Of a DNA stretch of 64,000 nt, positions 1 through 15,816 are shown piece by piece. Under the pieces are notes generated by a model. The model was not told the origin of the DNA, did not search any database, and worked only from the letters and a program-made list of their open reading frames with translations. Source of the DNA: Whitmania pigra. Lineage: Eukaryota > Annelida > Clitellata > Hirudinida > Haemopidae. The stretch's first letter is position 1; each line of letters opens with the position of its first letter. The stretch spans positions 1-64,000 of the forward strand of contig JAJTWR010000026.1 of the NCBI GenBank assembly GCA_021613335.1. The letters are read 5' to 3'. Both the position numbers and the translations under genes were made by a program.

Positions 1-1756
1 TTTTAATTACTTTATTTGTCTTAATGTATGAGCTTTATCGTATAAATCTATGAACAAATACAATTAACTCACACTTCAATTTAATTACGACAAAACATTA
101 TTTACAGTATCACTGTTTATTTAAAATTAGTAATTATCAAGTTCATTTATTTAATTTAATTGTAATTCTAATCTATTTTAATTGGTCACTGAATGTTTTT
201 CACTTCTATTTCATTTTTATTGGTAACGACATGTATCACCATTTTAAAGATTTATAAATTCTTAACAGATCATTAAGAATTTCCCATTTCATGACTATCG
301 TTACGACATATATCATCATTTTATCGTTACATATGGATGAATAACATCTCAAAAAAGCGAAATGAAATTCAGTGGAATCCTTCCCCAGAGGCAGACGCCG
401 GAAATTGTTGTTGTTAACAACAAAAACAACAACAACAACAACAACAACAACGACGACAACAACAACAACAACGTCACTGAACATTTCCAGATGTTCAGAG
501 GCTTAACTGGATTTCAATTCACAAGATATTGTTGAATGCATTCAAACTTTGCAAAACTACACTACTTTGCCACTACTAAAATGGATGATGCTCGACACGT
601 GTTTGGCCATGACAACCAGACGATCTTGAAAAAGATTCTTCTTTCTTTGATTATGATCCTGCTCTTCTTGTCTGACAGGAAAAGTTAAAATTGAATTCAA
701 CTTTAAGAAATAAATCATCCTGGAGGCAAGAAAATACTTTAAAAGCAAGAAAATTGCTTGAGCTCAGAAAAAATTCGCATGTTCATCACGAACGTTATTA
801 AGTAAATTTAGAATTATACGTCTAAGATATGAATATTAATAAATAACTTATAATAATAATAACTAAGCTAAATAAGTAATAGTAACAGTTAATTAATAAT
901 AAGTGCATCTGTAGTCAGCCATAAGTTGATTAAATTATATTAATAAACAATTAAGTAATAATAATAAATGTAATACAAACGTAACGTTGTTTTATTCGGA
1001 TCCTCCAAATGTAGTGCTGCACTGCACACAAATAGCAAAAGTATGCAACAATACAAAGTATGTAACATGCTGGAATTAATTTAAATATAATTTAACGGGA
1101 TATAATATTTCTTCCATTCTTGATTTATTTTAATTTTTCCGTCTTATTATGTTTGTTAAGTTCTAGGTGTAAAATGTAGCGATCAGAAACTATTTTTTAT
1201 TTACAATTTAAATAGATTTAACTTATTTGGAGAGGTTTGACAGTTACGTTTAAATATTGAGGCAGTTACGCTTGAATTCTTACGAATTAGTTTAATTATT
1301 TAAATTTAAACATTGAAACTCATATTATTATTATATTATGCTAATATTATTATAATGTCATATCTTTCATTGAAACATTACAATTCAAAATACTGGCCTA
1401 AAAGCTTAAATTCAGAGAAATTTACCATTATACTGCACGCTCTAAAATGGTGGTAAAAAATTAGCGTCGGTTCAGCGATGTTGCAATTAGGATATTTTTT
1501 AAATAAATGGAATAGGATGCCAGAACATTTTTAATATCTTCATTTGCTGGTTTACTTGAAAAATATTTAAAAATATATCATTTGCAACAGCTAGTTTTTA
1601 ATTTATATGGAATCATTATGCAACTTATTCTTTAGAATGTAGCGTCGGTCACGGTGGAATTCACCTATAAAAATAATTAAGATAATTAACTGAAGAAAAT
1701 TTGAAAATCAGAGAATAAACATGAGGCTATTTGTTATAAATGAAAGCAGATTTTAG
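1..1756. other. Gene-free AT-rich stretch
   Basis: No exon-like open frame or RNA gene could be supported here. The short frames on both strands are interrupted and low in complexity. The only ordered structure is an AAC trinucleotide run near position 420. Confidence 0.6.
419..473. repeat. (AAC)n microsatellite
   Basis: Runs of CAA/AAC with a few CGA substitutions. On the minus strand it reads as poly-valine, which is a translation artefact. Confidence 0.9.
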
Positions 1757-2040
1757 AGTGCAGAAGTCTTCAAGATCTTGAGTTATCTGAAGATGAGGCA
1801 ACATCACCTGAGCAGGTCGAAGGTTCTAAGGTAACTCTTGAACTTTTATTGGAAGCAGCAAACAATGCCATGCCACTCCTTGCCAGACTGCTAGAAAATT
1901 GTTTTCTGTCTCCCTGTTTTATTCTTACCTAGACAGAGCAGAACTGGTCCAAAGTAAAGGTTTACAACGAGAACTATGTTTCTGAAGATGACATGGAGGA
2001 AGGTGAAGAGATTGATGTGATTAATATTGTAGACTTTTAG
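1757..2040 (+). CDS. Possible last two exons of an unidentified acidic protein (or a pseudogene)
   Basis: Exon A ends at 1830 with a good donor (AAG|GTAACT). Exon B is 1933-2040, after the acceptor CTTACCTAG, and ends in TAG. Both exons keep one frame: QDLELSEDEATSPEQV, then TEQNWSKVKVYNENYV, ending GEEIDVINIVDF. The tail is acidic, with SEDD, MEEGEEID. The 102-nt intron is itself open in the same frame up to the TAG of the acceptor, so the stretch could instead be one ORF broken by a single stop, meaning a pseudogene. No upstream exon or start was found, and the first acceptor could be at 1756 or 1763. I do not recognise the family. Confidence 0.3.
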
Positions 2041-3260
2041 CACATCTTCTGACGCTCAAATGAAGAATAAGTCAATTATACGTGTTCAAAAGAACTTCTT
2101 ATTATTTAATCTTAAACAGGCCTGGAGAATTTTGTAGGATTGTTATTTCCGAAAAATGTTCTGAATATCCCCGATCTTTCGGATTCGGCTTCCGAAAGTT
2201 CGAAACGAAATTTTTTCCAAACCCGATTAAAACCAAACCTTCGAAAGACAATTATTTCCTATTACGCACGTACTCGAATAAAACCAAATGTCGAAGTATC
2301 ATGCTTATTAATAATAAACCATTACGAAAAACAATTATTTCCAATGCACGATCATTTTCAGAAATATTTACGGACGATAGTTATAATAGTTAATAATTAA
2401 TTATTTAGTTAAACTAATTCGACACGATTAACAACATGAGGATGTTTCGATGCAAAAGTTAAAAAATATTTCAAAAATTCTCAGCGGTGACAGAGGAATA
2501 TTCCATCATCATTTCAACGTGAAAGTGCAAATTTTGCAATTCCGTTTTTTTACGAAAACAACGAAATTTGTTGTTCCTGTCGGCCGGAACAAGAAACAAC
2601 TGATGACAGGAAGAGCTAATAAATAACAATGTTTGTTATTAACCATTATTATTTAATAATTAAAAATATCAGCTTGAATTAACATAATTATAAATGAATT
2701 CGGAGCTATTTGATTTAATAATTACTTTATTTATTTTATGTTCCTTGCAAAATAATTATTTTAAAAATATCTTATTCTCACGTTACAGCATAGGAAAGGG
2801 ATAGAATGCATTCATAATTTGATGAGATTGGCATCAACAATGTTTTGCAAGCGCAATAAAAATGCTTGATGACATCTAAAGAAGGCAATAGGCAGATACA
2901 TCTGCGAAGATATCCAGAATTCCAGAGCAATGAAATGTTTATAAATGTTTTGTAAATGTAGATGTTTGGAATTAATAAATAAACTGATGGACATTGAATT
3001 ATCGTATAAATTATTTGTTGTGTTTTATTTCATTGCAATTGTTGATAAAAAAAGCAAGTCTAAAATAAATTTTAAATAAATGTTAAATCGATTAAAATGT
3101 CAATTTGTCAGGCAAATTAATACAAAGTTTAACATGAATTGAATGACAAATTTGTTTTCTTAAAACCATTAAAATGAATAATTTTTTACTTTTTTTAATA
3201 ATCCCGAGAAGAATCATTGTTTCAGATTTTTAATAATGTTTTATTTATTTCTAAAAGAGG
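2041..3260. other. No recognisable gene
   Basis: AT-rich sequence with short open frames lacking splice context. A 103-codon frame at 2082-2393 is rich in Lys/Phe/Asn and shows no domain, so it was not called. Confidence 0.5.
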
Positions 3261-3270
3261 CCTTTGTCCT

Positions 3271-3370
3271 CCGCTCGCAAATAAAATAAAATAAAATAAA
3301 ATTAATTAATTAAATTAAATTAAATTAAATAACAATGTTATTGATTAAATTAAATTAAATTAATTAAATG
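3271..3370. repeat. AAAAT / AAATT simple repeats
   Basis: Pentanucleotide AAAAT iterations followed by AATTA-type iterations. Confidence 0.85.
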
Positions 3371-3479
3371 AAAGAAATCCAAAATGTTCATAATTCATTA
3401 CTAAAATAAGTTTAGGTTAAAGTTCTACATTACTAAATTCATAGCATTAAATTCATGCCGATTGGCATTGAATGATCAG

Positions 3480-3738
<259 letters not shown>

Positions 3739-4360
3739 ATAAGTTGTTTAATTTGCAATGAATTATTTCAATATAAAAAATTTCAAATATTCCTTAATAA
3801 ATAATATTTTCAAAATGAGAAAATAAGGAGATTTAAATTTTATTTATGACTCGAACCTGGCTTAGATTGCCTGCGGTCATAAACCAGGAATTGTCGTAAT
3901 TCTCTGAAAAACAATTTAATTTTATTGAATATGGCCATGTGGCGTGTTTTATAAACATCACTTCATCTTTCAATAATATTTATAATTTTAATATTTATAA
4001 TATGTATAAATTATTTTTATCAGAATACATTGATATTACTAATAAGCAATAACATTGATTCATTATTTAGAAAGAAATGTTGAAAATCAAAAATGTTCGC
4101 GGATGTGAACGCGGACGCAAGAACACGTTTGAAAGAACGGGAATGAATCAGATGAAACTGCTGACCAACAGAGCAAGACAGGACGCATAAATATCATCAT
4201 AAATCATATTTCCTGTTCTATTTTTATCCTGGAAAAATCTATCACTGTGCAAGAGTGGAAAGTCAACGATGGTTTTTCAGTGCCGTTCACGGTCTGTCGC
4301 CTCTCATAACGAGAAGGAGAGAAACAGCTGAAAGTCTTGTCGCGTCGCATGTTGTGCGTG
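3739..4360. other. No recognisable gene
   Basis: Unique AT-rich flank of the hAT element that follows; no open frame of interest. Confidence 0.5.
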
Positions 4361-4368
4361 CTTTAGCC

Positions 4369-4883
4369 CAGGGGTACTCAAACTGCGGACCGCGGTCCAC
4401 AGTCCGGACCGCCGATAGCTTTTAAGTGGACCTCCAATTATTTCCAAAAAAATAAATTTAAAAATTTAAAAAGTTAAAAAATTCTGAATTCTGGTCTAAG
4501 TTTGTAATTGAGGGTCAATACCTTTCTTGCTCCAAGAAATTGGCTTCACCAGTTCTGACAATATTTGGATCAACTTACACCTGTGAATCATCATTTTCAA
4601 CTATGAACATTATCAAGTTTAAAAATCGAAGTCAATTAACTGATGTACATCTTGGAAATTGTTTGAGAATTGCAATTACTAGCTATTCTCCAAATATCAT
4701 AGAAGTCATGAAGGACAAGCAGTTCCATGCATCACTCTAAATAAAAAGTCTGACAGCATTTTAATATTAATTCATTACTTTTTACTTTACACCCCGGTCC
4801 GCATGACTTTGACCCTTGTGGACCGCCACCTATCTGAAAATTACGTAATGTGGACCCCGGCCAAAAAAGTTTGAGTACCCCTG
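4369..4883 (+). mobile_element. Complete short hAT transposon with TSD
   Basis: A 515-bp element bounded by perfect 16-bp terminal inverted repeats (TIR): CAGGGGTACTCAAACT at 4369 and its complement ending at 4883. It is flanked by the 8-bp target-site duplication CTTTAGCC (4361-4368 and 4884-4891). The TIR starting CAGGG and the 8-bp TSD are diagnostic of the hAT superfamily. Inside, only the C-terminal dimerisation domain of the transposase remains, so the copy is non-autonomous. The intact TIRs and TSD suggest a fairly recent insertion. Confidence 0.96.
4540..4740 (+). pseudogene. hAT transposase C-terminal dimerisation domain (remnant)
   Basis: About 66 codons, ending in TAA at 4740. The sequence matches the hATC region: FGSTYTCESSFSTMNIIK followed by SRSQLTD-type residues (here FKNRSQLTDVHLGNCLRI) and the ending KDKQFHASL. 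The zinc finger and the RNase-H-like catalytic core are absent, so the fragment cannot transpose. It lies inside the 515-bp hAT element and uses no clear start codon of its own. Confidence 0.9.
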
Positions 4884-4891
4884 CTTTAGCC

Positions 4892-5935
4892 CACGCGCAC
4901 CGGAAATGCACAGTGCATGGTGAAAATAAAAGTCATTCTGCAAATCAAATGCCCCCGCATTAAAGGTAGCGATTGAGTTTTGCTGGAGTGGAATGGTGGA
5001 AGAGATTTCTGATTGATTGATGACTCAGATTTCAATGCTCCATCGTGCTCGAATAAATTTGTTCATCCAGCTTTTTGGTACTTAAATTTCTTTCTGCTGT
5101 TGTTCGCTGGATGCTTGATGAATGAATGGGTGAATTACGCGAATGAATGAATATTGAGTGAGTGAGTTTGGTGAATGAATGAGTGAATAAGCAGTGAATT
5201 GGAGGTCGAGTGAGGTCCTCTGCTTGCAGAGATATTGCACCAGTGATTTATTGTGAGGACAGAAACATATTAAACTTGCATGCTCTCCATCCATTCCTAA
5301 ACTCTGGAATGTTCATCCATTTCACTGCTCTTTTCAAGCTGGAGATGTTTTTATTTTCACGGATTCTCCACTTAATTTTAACATTTTAAAGGCGTTTTTT
5401 TAAATATTTTAAAAAGAAGCTTCTAAAATAAAAAATCTTCCAACTCTGATTACCTCTGCAAACATCAAAGAGATTTTTTCAGAGACAAAGTTTTCCCTCG
5501 ACTTTGCTTCACGATGATTTTTGTGTAATTTTTATTTCGCTTACTTAAATACAATTATCAGTGATGAATAATATTTGATTATTTTCAAATGATATTTTAC
5601 CATTATTTTGTTAATGTATGGGAATGTTCTTCCAATAAATTGTGTGAACGTTAAACCACAATTAAACCAAACATAAGTTATTCAAATTGACAAACTCGTT
5701 TACTTTTAACTGGTTTTAAATGAGTTAAAATTAATATCATTGGAGATGAAAGCAATTGCACTGATGTATTGAGTTGAGGTTTGTGCGACAAATATTTTGC
5801 CGAAAAATGTTTTGAGAGAATTTTCAAAAATAAAAATCTGACGCCTAAGAATTCCAGGATATTTTATGACGGGCACCAGTTCGTTAAAACCAAACGACTG
5901 AGGAATTATGGACAACAGATGACCTCTTCTCTTAC
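4892..5935. other. No confident gene; degenerate TGAATGAG repeats
   Basis: Positions 5097-5200 hold loosely repeated GAATGAATG/TGAGTGAG motifs. The rest is AT-rich, with no supported exon. Confidence 0.5.
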
Positions 5936-6109
5936 CAGACACTGACAAAACTCTAAGCCTCGGTAAAGTCCTTTTTCTTGTGGTATTTTTAATTCAGCAA
6001 ACATATTTGAAATTACGGACTCGAAAATTATTGCTACAACATTTCTCAAGTCAAACTTTTCACGGAGTAAGTAAATTCCTATCTCTTTCGATTTAAAATG
6101 CAAATCCAT
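5936..6109 (-). CDS. Putative 5' coding exon, unidentified
   Basis: A 58-codon open exon starting at an ATG (6109) that is directly preceded by an in-frame TAA. It ends in phase 0 at a good donor, TCTG|GTAAGAG. The sequence (begins MDLHFKSKEIGIYLL, contains FAELKIPQEKGLYRG, ends LEFCQCL) has balanced composition, unlike the surrounding low-complexity frames. No family is recognised and no downstream exon was located. It may be chance. Confidence 0.3.
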
Positions 6110-6472
6110 TTAATGAGAGCACGTGCTCATCAATTTAGCGTCTGCTTCAATCAGCAGCATTCCTGTCCACTGAATCTTCATCGACAAACACAAGAAACTC
6201 CTAATTATATCCTTCAAGGACTTAGATCATTGAATTCAACGAAAACTCATCCAAAAGAAATACTCGGATAACATACCATTAAAAACTATTTATAAATGTC
6301 TTCATAGACTTACAAGCAACTTGCTCAAAAATGTTTTAAACATCAATGATTGCTGATTTAATGTCGGTTGCTTTACAACTCTGTGGTTTCAAAAAATATC
6401 ACCAAATCTCCGATTGCTTCCTTCTGCATGGCCTCCGCAAGAAATTTCTGGTTCCTAGACACAACAGCCTTA

Positions 6473-6496
6473 TTATTGTTATTATTATTATTATTG

Positions 6497-6540
<44 letters not shown>

Positions 6541-6550
6541 GTTATTGTTA

Positions 6551-6619
<69 letters not shown>

Positions 6620-6623
6620 GTTA

Positions 6624-6667
<44 letters not shown>

Positions 6668-6677
6668 GTTATTATTA

Positions 6678-6763
<86 letters not shown>

Positions 6764-6892
6764 ATTATTATTATTATATTATTATTATTATTATTATTAT
6801 TATATTATTATTATTATATATTATTATTATTATTATTATTATTATTCTTATTATTATTATTATTATTATTATTCTTATTATTATTATTATAT
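6473..6892. repeat. Very long (ATT)n microsatellite with GTT and CTT variants
   Basis: About 420 bp of ATT, with interspersed GTT near the 5' part and CTT near the 3' end. Poly-Leu/Ile/Tyr frames crossing it are artefacts. Confidence 0.97.
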
Positions 6893-6985
6893 GATGACGG
6901 TGACGACGACGATGATGATGACGATGACGATGATGATAACGACGAAGACGGATTCTTCCCCGAGGCTGCTGAAGATGACGACGAG
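6893..6985. repeat. GAY-rich trinucleotide tract
   Basis: GATGAC/GACGAC runs directly abut the ATT array. On the plus strand they read as an Asp/Glu-rich peptide that runs into FFPEAAEDDDEMHA before a possible donor at GCAC|GTATGT. The acidic stretch could be exonic, but no acceptor is visible because the ATT array precedes it. Confidence 0.6.
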
Positions 6986-7204
6986 ATGCATGCACGTATG
7001 TATATATTTATCATGGCTCTCAGCATCAACATTTCTAGCATGTAACAAGAGCTTTCTCAGTCCTATTAATTATGGACGTGTGCGGCCAATCACCGCCATT
7101 CAATCAAAGAGCGAAGGTAGAATTAGGAGACCCGAGGCTCGCCATCGAAATCTTCTGCAGATCTCCGATGAAAAATTGCATGCAAATTTGTGATGCATCA
7201 ATCT

Positions 7205-7350
7205 CTTGTCTTGCAATTGTTATTTCATTACAATGCTAATCAGCTCTTCAATCAGTTCCAAATCAATCTTTCAATCAGCTTTTCAATTCAATCGGGTTTC
7301 AATCATTTTTTAAACGGCTCTTCAATCAATCAGTTCAATCGTTTTTTTTC
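7205..7350. repeat. Degenerate TCAATCAG-type repeats
   Basis: Irregular iterations of TTCAATCAG and CAATC over about 145 bp. Confidence 0.6.
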
Positions 7351-7606
7351 AATCGCAACAGCCTCCATTAATTGTTTCAAATTGAATATGCACCTCAACA
7401 GGTTTGATTTAAATTAAATGTTTTTAAAGTAATTATTTCAAGTATATTTATGAAAAACAGATCAATCGATACAAAACCTTTAAACTACTGAATGTACTCT
7501 GTCGTTGTAATTTTTACTTCTTGAAAATTTGATAATATAAAAAAAAATTCATGCATGAATTAATCAGTACCTTTGTTCCAGTGTGGGCTTAAAAACATGT
7601 ACTTAC

Positions 7607-7756
7607 ACGTACTGAGACTTTGAGTACTTGATCCCATAGTTGATTAAGTTCAATAAACCACATTAGCACCTCGGGAAGTGAAACCAGCAGAATCATTGGA
7701 GCGTGGAGGAAGACACGTGACGATTTATGTTCGACATGACGTGTTCCATCCGCCAT
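7607..7756 (-). CDS. Putative first coding exon, unidentified
   Basis: Fifty codons from an ATGGCG start (7756) to a strong donor, CGT|GTAAGTA, phase 0. The peptide begins MADGTRHVEHKSSRVFLHA, has a short hydrophobic segment (MILLVSLPEVLMWFIEL) and ends in SVR. A CACGTG E-box lies inside the exon on the same strand. A possible next exon is 7168 downwards (acceptor ATCTGCAG, then KISMASLGSPNSTFAL and a stop), but this join is weak. No family is recognised. Confidence 0.35.
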
Positions 7757-7819
7757 GTTTAAAAATGTCTGCGATGATCGAATCACCACCATTTTTAAAT
7801 TTCTCATTTTGGGTGGTCA

Positions 7820-8650
7820 AAAAGTCTCTGAGAAAAAGTGAAATTTATATTTGTTTATAAAATAATATTTTAAAAACATCAATAAATTTTTTAATAACTA
7901 AATTCTCTTATAAATTGCTTTTATACGATATATTACATTTATACATGCTTTATATCTGTCCATAAAATATAGAATTTATAATTATTTTAGCGATTAATGT
8001 GGCTCATGGACAAGTAAGATTAAAAGACGAGTTTTGAATTAAGTAAATTAATTGAAACAATTAAACAAAATAATCTAACCGCCTCAGTCGTTGAAATAAT
8101 TGTTCAATAAATTTGTTAACGTGAACTCTTTTTACGTCAATCACATCTGGTTAAGTCTTAATCATCTTAATTAAGTTGACGTTAAGTAAGGAAACATAAT
8201 TTCGGCCATTCACGTTATCGGAACTATTAAAAAACATTTCACCCTTCAAAGCATTAATTTCGCCACAAATTTTCTCAATGAGTCTCCAGAAATAGTTGAA
8301 TATTTGCAAAATTTTCATCCAAATTGACGGTCTAATTTCATCCTAACGCTGAAATATTTCGCAAATTGAGGCGGGAAGTTTTTATTTAAATTTCAAATTT
8401 AAATTATTTTTCACAGGTCGATGATTTTAAAAAAGGACTTTTTCAATCTTTTAATCGTTGAATTGTTGATTCAATTTTCAGAAAAAAAATTTAAAAACCA
8501 ATTTTTATTTTGTGCCAAACCTGAACTCGAAATCGATTCTGGTGTCATTTACGTTACAATATTATAATGTTACTATGACAATCGCTAGTCTAGTTCAAGA
8601 AATTAAATTAAGAAATAATTGCTTAAGTATATTTATCGACCGTCATTTTA
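7820..8650. other. No recognisable gene
   Basis: AT-rich sequence. The plus-strand frame at 8512-8817 is low in complexity and lies opposite a more protein-like minus-strand frame. Confidence 0.5.
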
Positions 8651-8670
8651 GCATTTATTTTGTATTTGTA

Positions 8671-8889
8671 TCAGCAATGCAAATAAATATTCTTGCTTCT
8701 TTCTCTCAAAATTATGTTCACTTCATCAAAAAGTTCATTTCCTTTGTCAGCATAAGATTGCATGAAATGATCTATTGTATTCAAAACATCTGCTTCGCTA
8801 TCTGCCACATCTTTTGAAAGTTTTGTTACTGTTACAAACAATACGCCACAATAATATCTCGCACGAATTTTGATTTTCATGATTTTCAA
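8671..8889 (-). CDS. Hypothetical small protein or terminal exon
   Basis: A 72-codon minus-strand frame with ordinary protein-like composition. It contains RARYYCGVLFVTVTKLSKD, then DSEADVLNTIDHFMQSYAD, and ends in RSKNIYLHC. An AATAAA signal lies about 20 bp after the stop, as expected for a 3' end. The start may be the ATG at 8889, or the frame may be a last exon entered through an acceptor upstream. No known family is recognised. The evidence is composition and the poly(A) signal only. Confidence 0.35.
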   Translation of the reverse strand: MKIMKIKIRARYYCGVLFVTVTKLSKDVADSEADVLNTIDHFMQSYADKGNELFDEVNIILRERSKNIYLHC

Positions 8890-9803
8890 AACAATATTTT
8901 TTTAATTGTTTAAATTGAACAAATTAGTGATACATTGATGGAATAATTTACCCAATAACTATGCACATCAAAAAGAAATGTTCAACGAATTAGATTCTTA
9001 AAAGCTAAGCATAATTAAAAAACAAATTAAAAAACCATCATTTACACATCCTCTTTTGTAGTTTTAATTTTTTTATTTTTCAATGCAAGAAATACTTTAA
9101 TCATGTTCATGAGATTGTTTGCCAACCTACAAACATTCATCGTCACAGGAGAGAAACAGCTATCACACCAATCAGAATTTAAAGGAGAAATACATCCGGT
9201 TTGGACAAACTCTGACGTCATTGGGCAAATTTATGCACCGTTTTATTTGATTACCGTCACCTGATTCGCTTGTCTAATTTCCTGCGGAAGTTTAATACTT
9301 TTGCACAACACGTGATCACTCACGTGACCAATGAGAAAGCATCCATAAAACATGGAGCAGAAAGCGATCCTTTTTGGCAGAATTATCTTTTCATCGGCGA
9401 CCAGCAACGAAGTTTGAAATCGAATTCCTCGCTTTCAGGTTCACCTGCCACCGTTTAAGTGAAGACATTTTTAATCGTGAAAGTTTTGCGATAAAAATTA
9501 AATAAATTCAATACGATTCAAAGCGCATTTTGAAAATAAATTATTAAATAAATAATTGCTTAAAAAAGTTTCTTTAAAATAAATATTTTAGTAATTTAAA
9601 CGATTTAAGTAGTTTTTTCCAGAAAACCAATTTTGCTCAGTATTCTAGTGCTTTTAAAAAAATACAAAAGAAAATTTGAAATACTCAATTAAAATTGTGA
9701 TTGGGAATTCTCATAAATACGAATAAAGAAATTAATGCGACAAAAAGATGAAACAAATGAATCGAATTTCCTGTCTTACAAAAACACCTGTTTCTCGAAA
9801 CAG
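8890..9803. other. Intergenic, with promoter-like E-boxes
   Basis: No exon could be supported. The region lies upstream of the Ig gene, and its missing signal-peptide exon may be here or further upstream. Confidence 0.45.
9309..9332. promoter_or_regulatory. Paired CACGTG E-boxes with a CCAAT box
   Basis: CACGTG at 9309-9314 and 9321-9326, followed by CCAAT at 9328-9332. Two canonical bHLH-type E-boxes within 18 bp plus a CCAAT box look like a proximal promoter. They sit about 500 bp upstream of the first recognised exon of the Ig gene, so the link is inferred from position. Confidence 0.4.
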
Positions 9804-14502
<4,699 letters not shown>

Positions 14503-15439
14503 CGCCAGCATCGGAATTGTTAGGTTCATCAACCACTTGAAACTGTTCAACGTTTTCGTCAATGTTATCATCAACAGTTGATTAATGACGTCATCGTAAT
14601 TTATAATTTGATTGTAAATTACAACTAATTTCAATCATTGGTAGAGTAATTGATGTAACTTATTTTGTGGAGTTTTACGTTGACCGATGTAAAGACATCC
14701 TATCTCATTTAATGTGCTCCTGCGTGGGGATCACCTGCCAATCGCGTCCGCTGAAAGAGGCCACGTGATGTAAGCAACCCGTGTTTAAATTTTGCAATAT
14801 TTTGCATCGGAGGCTGAGGCCTTGGAATTCGGCGCGAGATTAAAGATTATTCATGGATTCTTTGTACATAGTTGTCAAATACTTTACATGTTCTGTATAC
14901 TTCATCAGAAATTTAAGCCGATCGTGTCCTGTGTTTATTTTTGCAGAATAAAATGTTTATTTAATGAAACAAAATGGGACTTAAAGGGCAGTATCACAAA
15001 ATCTTTGATATCCTGTTTTTCATATTTCTTTTTTTTTCTCGAATTAATGAGAGAAATCATCAAATAAATGTAATCACAAATTGCAAACCATTTAGATTCT
15101 TGCGTAAAATTAAAATCATAATGAAATGGCTAAATCTACAACCGATTTAATTCTGTATCTTTTATAAATTAACATTTTATGAATAATTAATAGCCTGTTT
15201 CTTGCTTCAAAGTTTGGACTTTATTAATTTTTATTTATTATGTAACTTGACCTTTTGAAACAAAATTCTAGTTATTGTGTTACTTAACGAAATTTTCATA
15301 ATGATTAATTTTAGTTTTGCTACGTTTGCATGTCGAACTCAAAAACATAAACTCGGAACCAAACGATTCAGAATACCTTTTGGTAGAAACTGAAAAAAGA
15401 ACTGAAATGCAACGCAACTCACCATAGCTTTCTTGACGT
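14503..15439. other. 3' flank of the Ig gene
   Basis: Probable 3'-untranslated and intergenic sequence. It has an AATAAA at about 14947 and further AT-rich sequence. The 91-codon frame at 14792 shows no domain or splice context. Confidence 0.45.
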
Positions 15440-15600
15440 TGTTCGATAAGCAAAAGACCTTCACTTTCTCCCCTTCCCGATAAGATTTTGAAGTCCCCTC
15501 TTCTTATTTCCTTTTCCAGAGTAGTTAATTTGCATCTAGTTCATCTTTTCTCGTAACTCTGCCTTCCAAATTCTTCTATCACCAATAAATCATTTCTTAA
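15440..15600 (-). pseudogene. Non-LTR retrotransposon RT C-terminal remnant
   Basis: The minus strand resembles the better-preserved fragment at 19878-20072 (shared segments reading CTTCCCGATAA, CCCCTCTT, TTTTCCAGAGT and TCTCGTAACTC on the plus strand). It is therefore an older copy of the same LINE region, with several disruptions. Confidence 0.6.
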
Positions 15601-15816
15601 CGATACATATTTGTTGATTTTGATATATGATGGATGTAATATTAAATAGTTAATTAAAATAAAATAAAATGAGTTTAATTTATTTACATTGCTAACTAAT
15701 TTAAATTATTACTTACATTCATAATCTTTGGATAATAAATCATGGCTTCTCTAAAAAGGAATCAAATAGATAATAGTAATTAAAAAGCATTACACAACAT
15801 TGTAGATTGACTAAAA

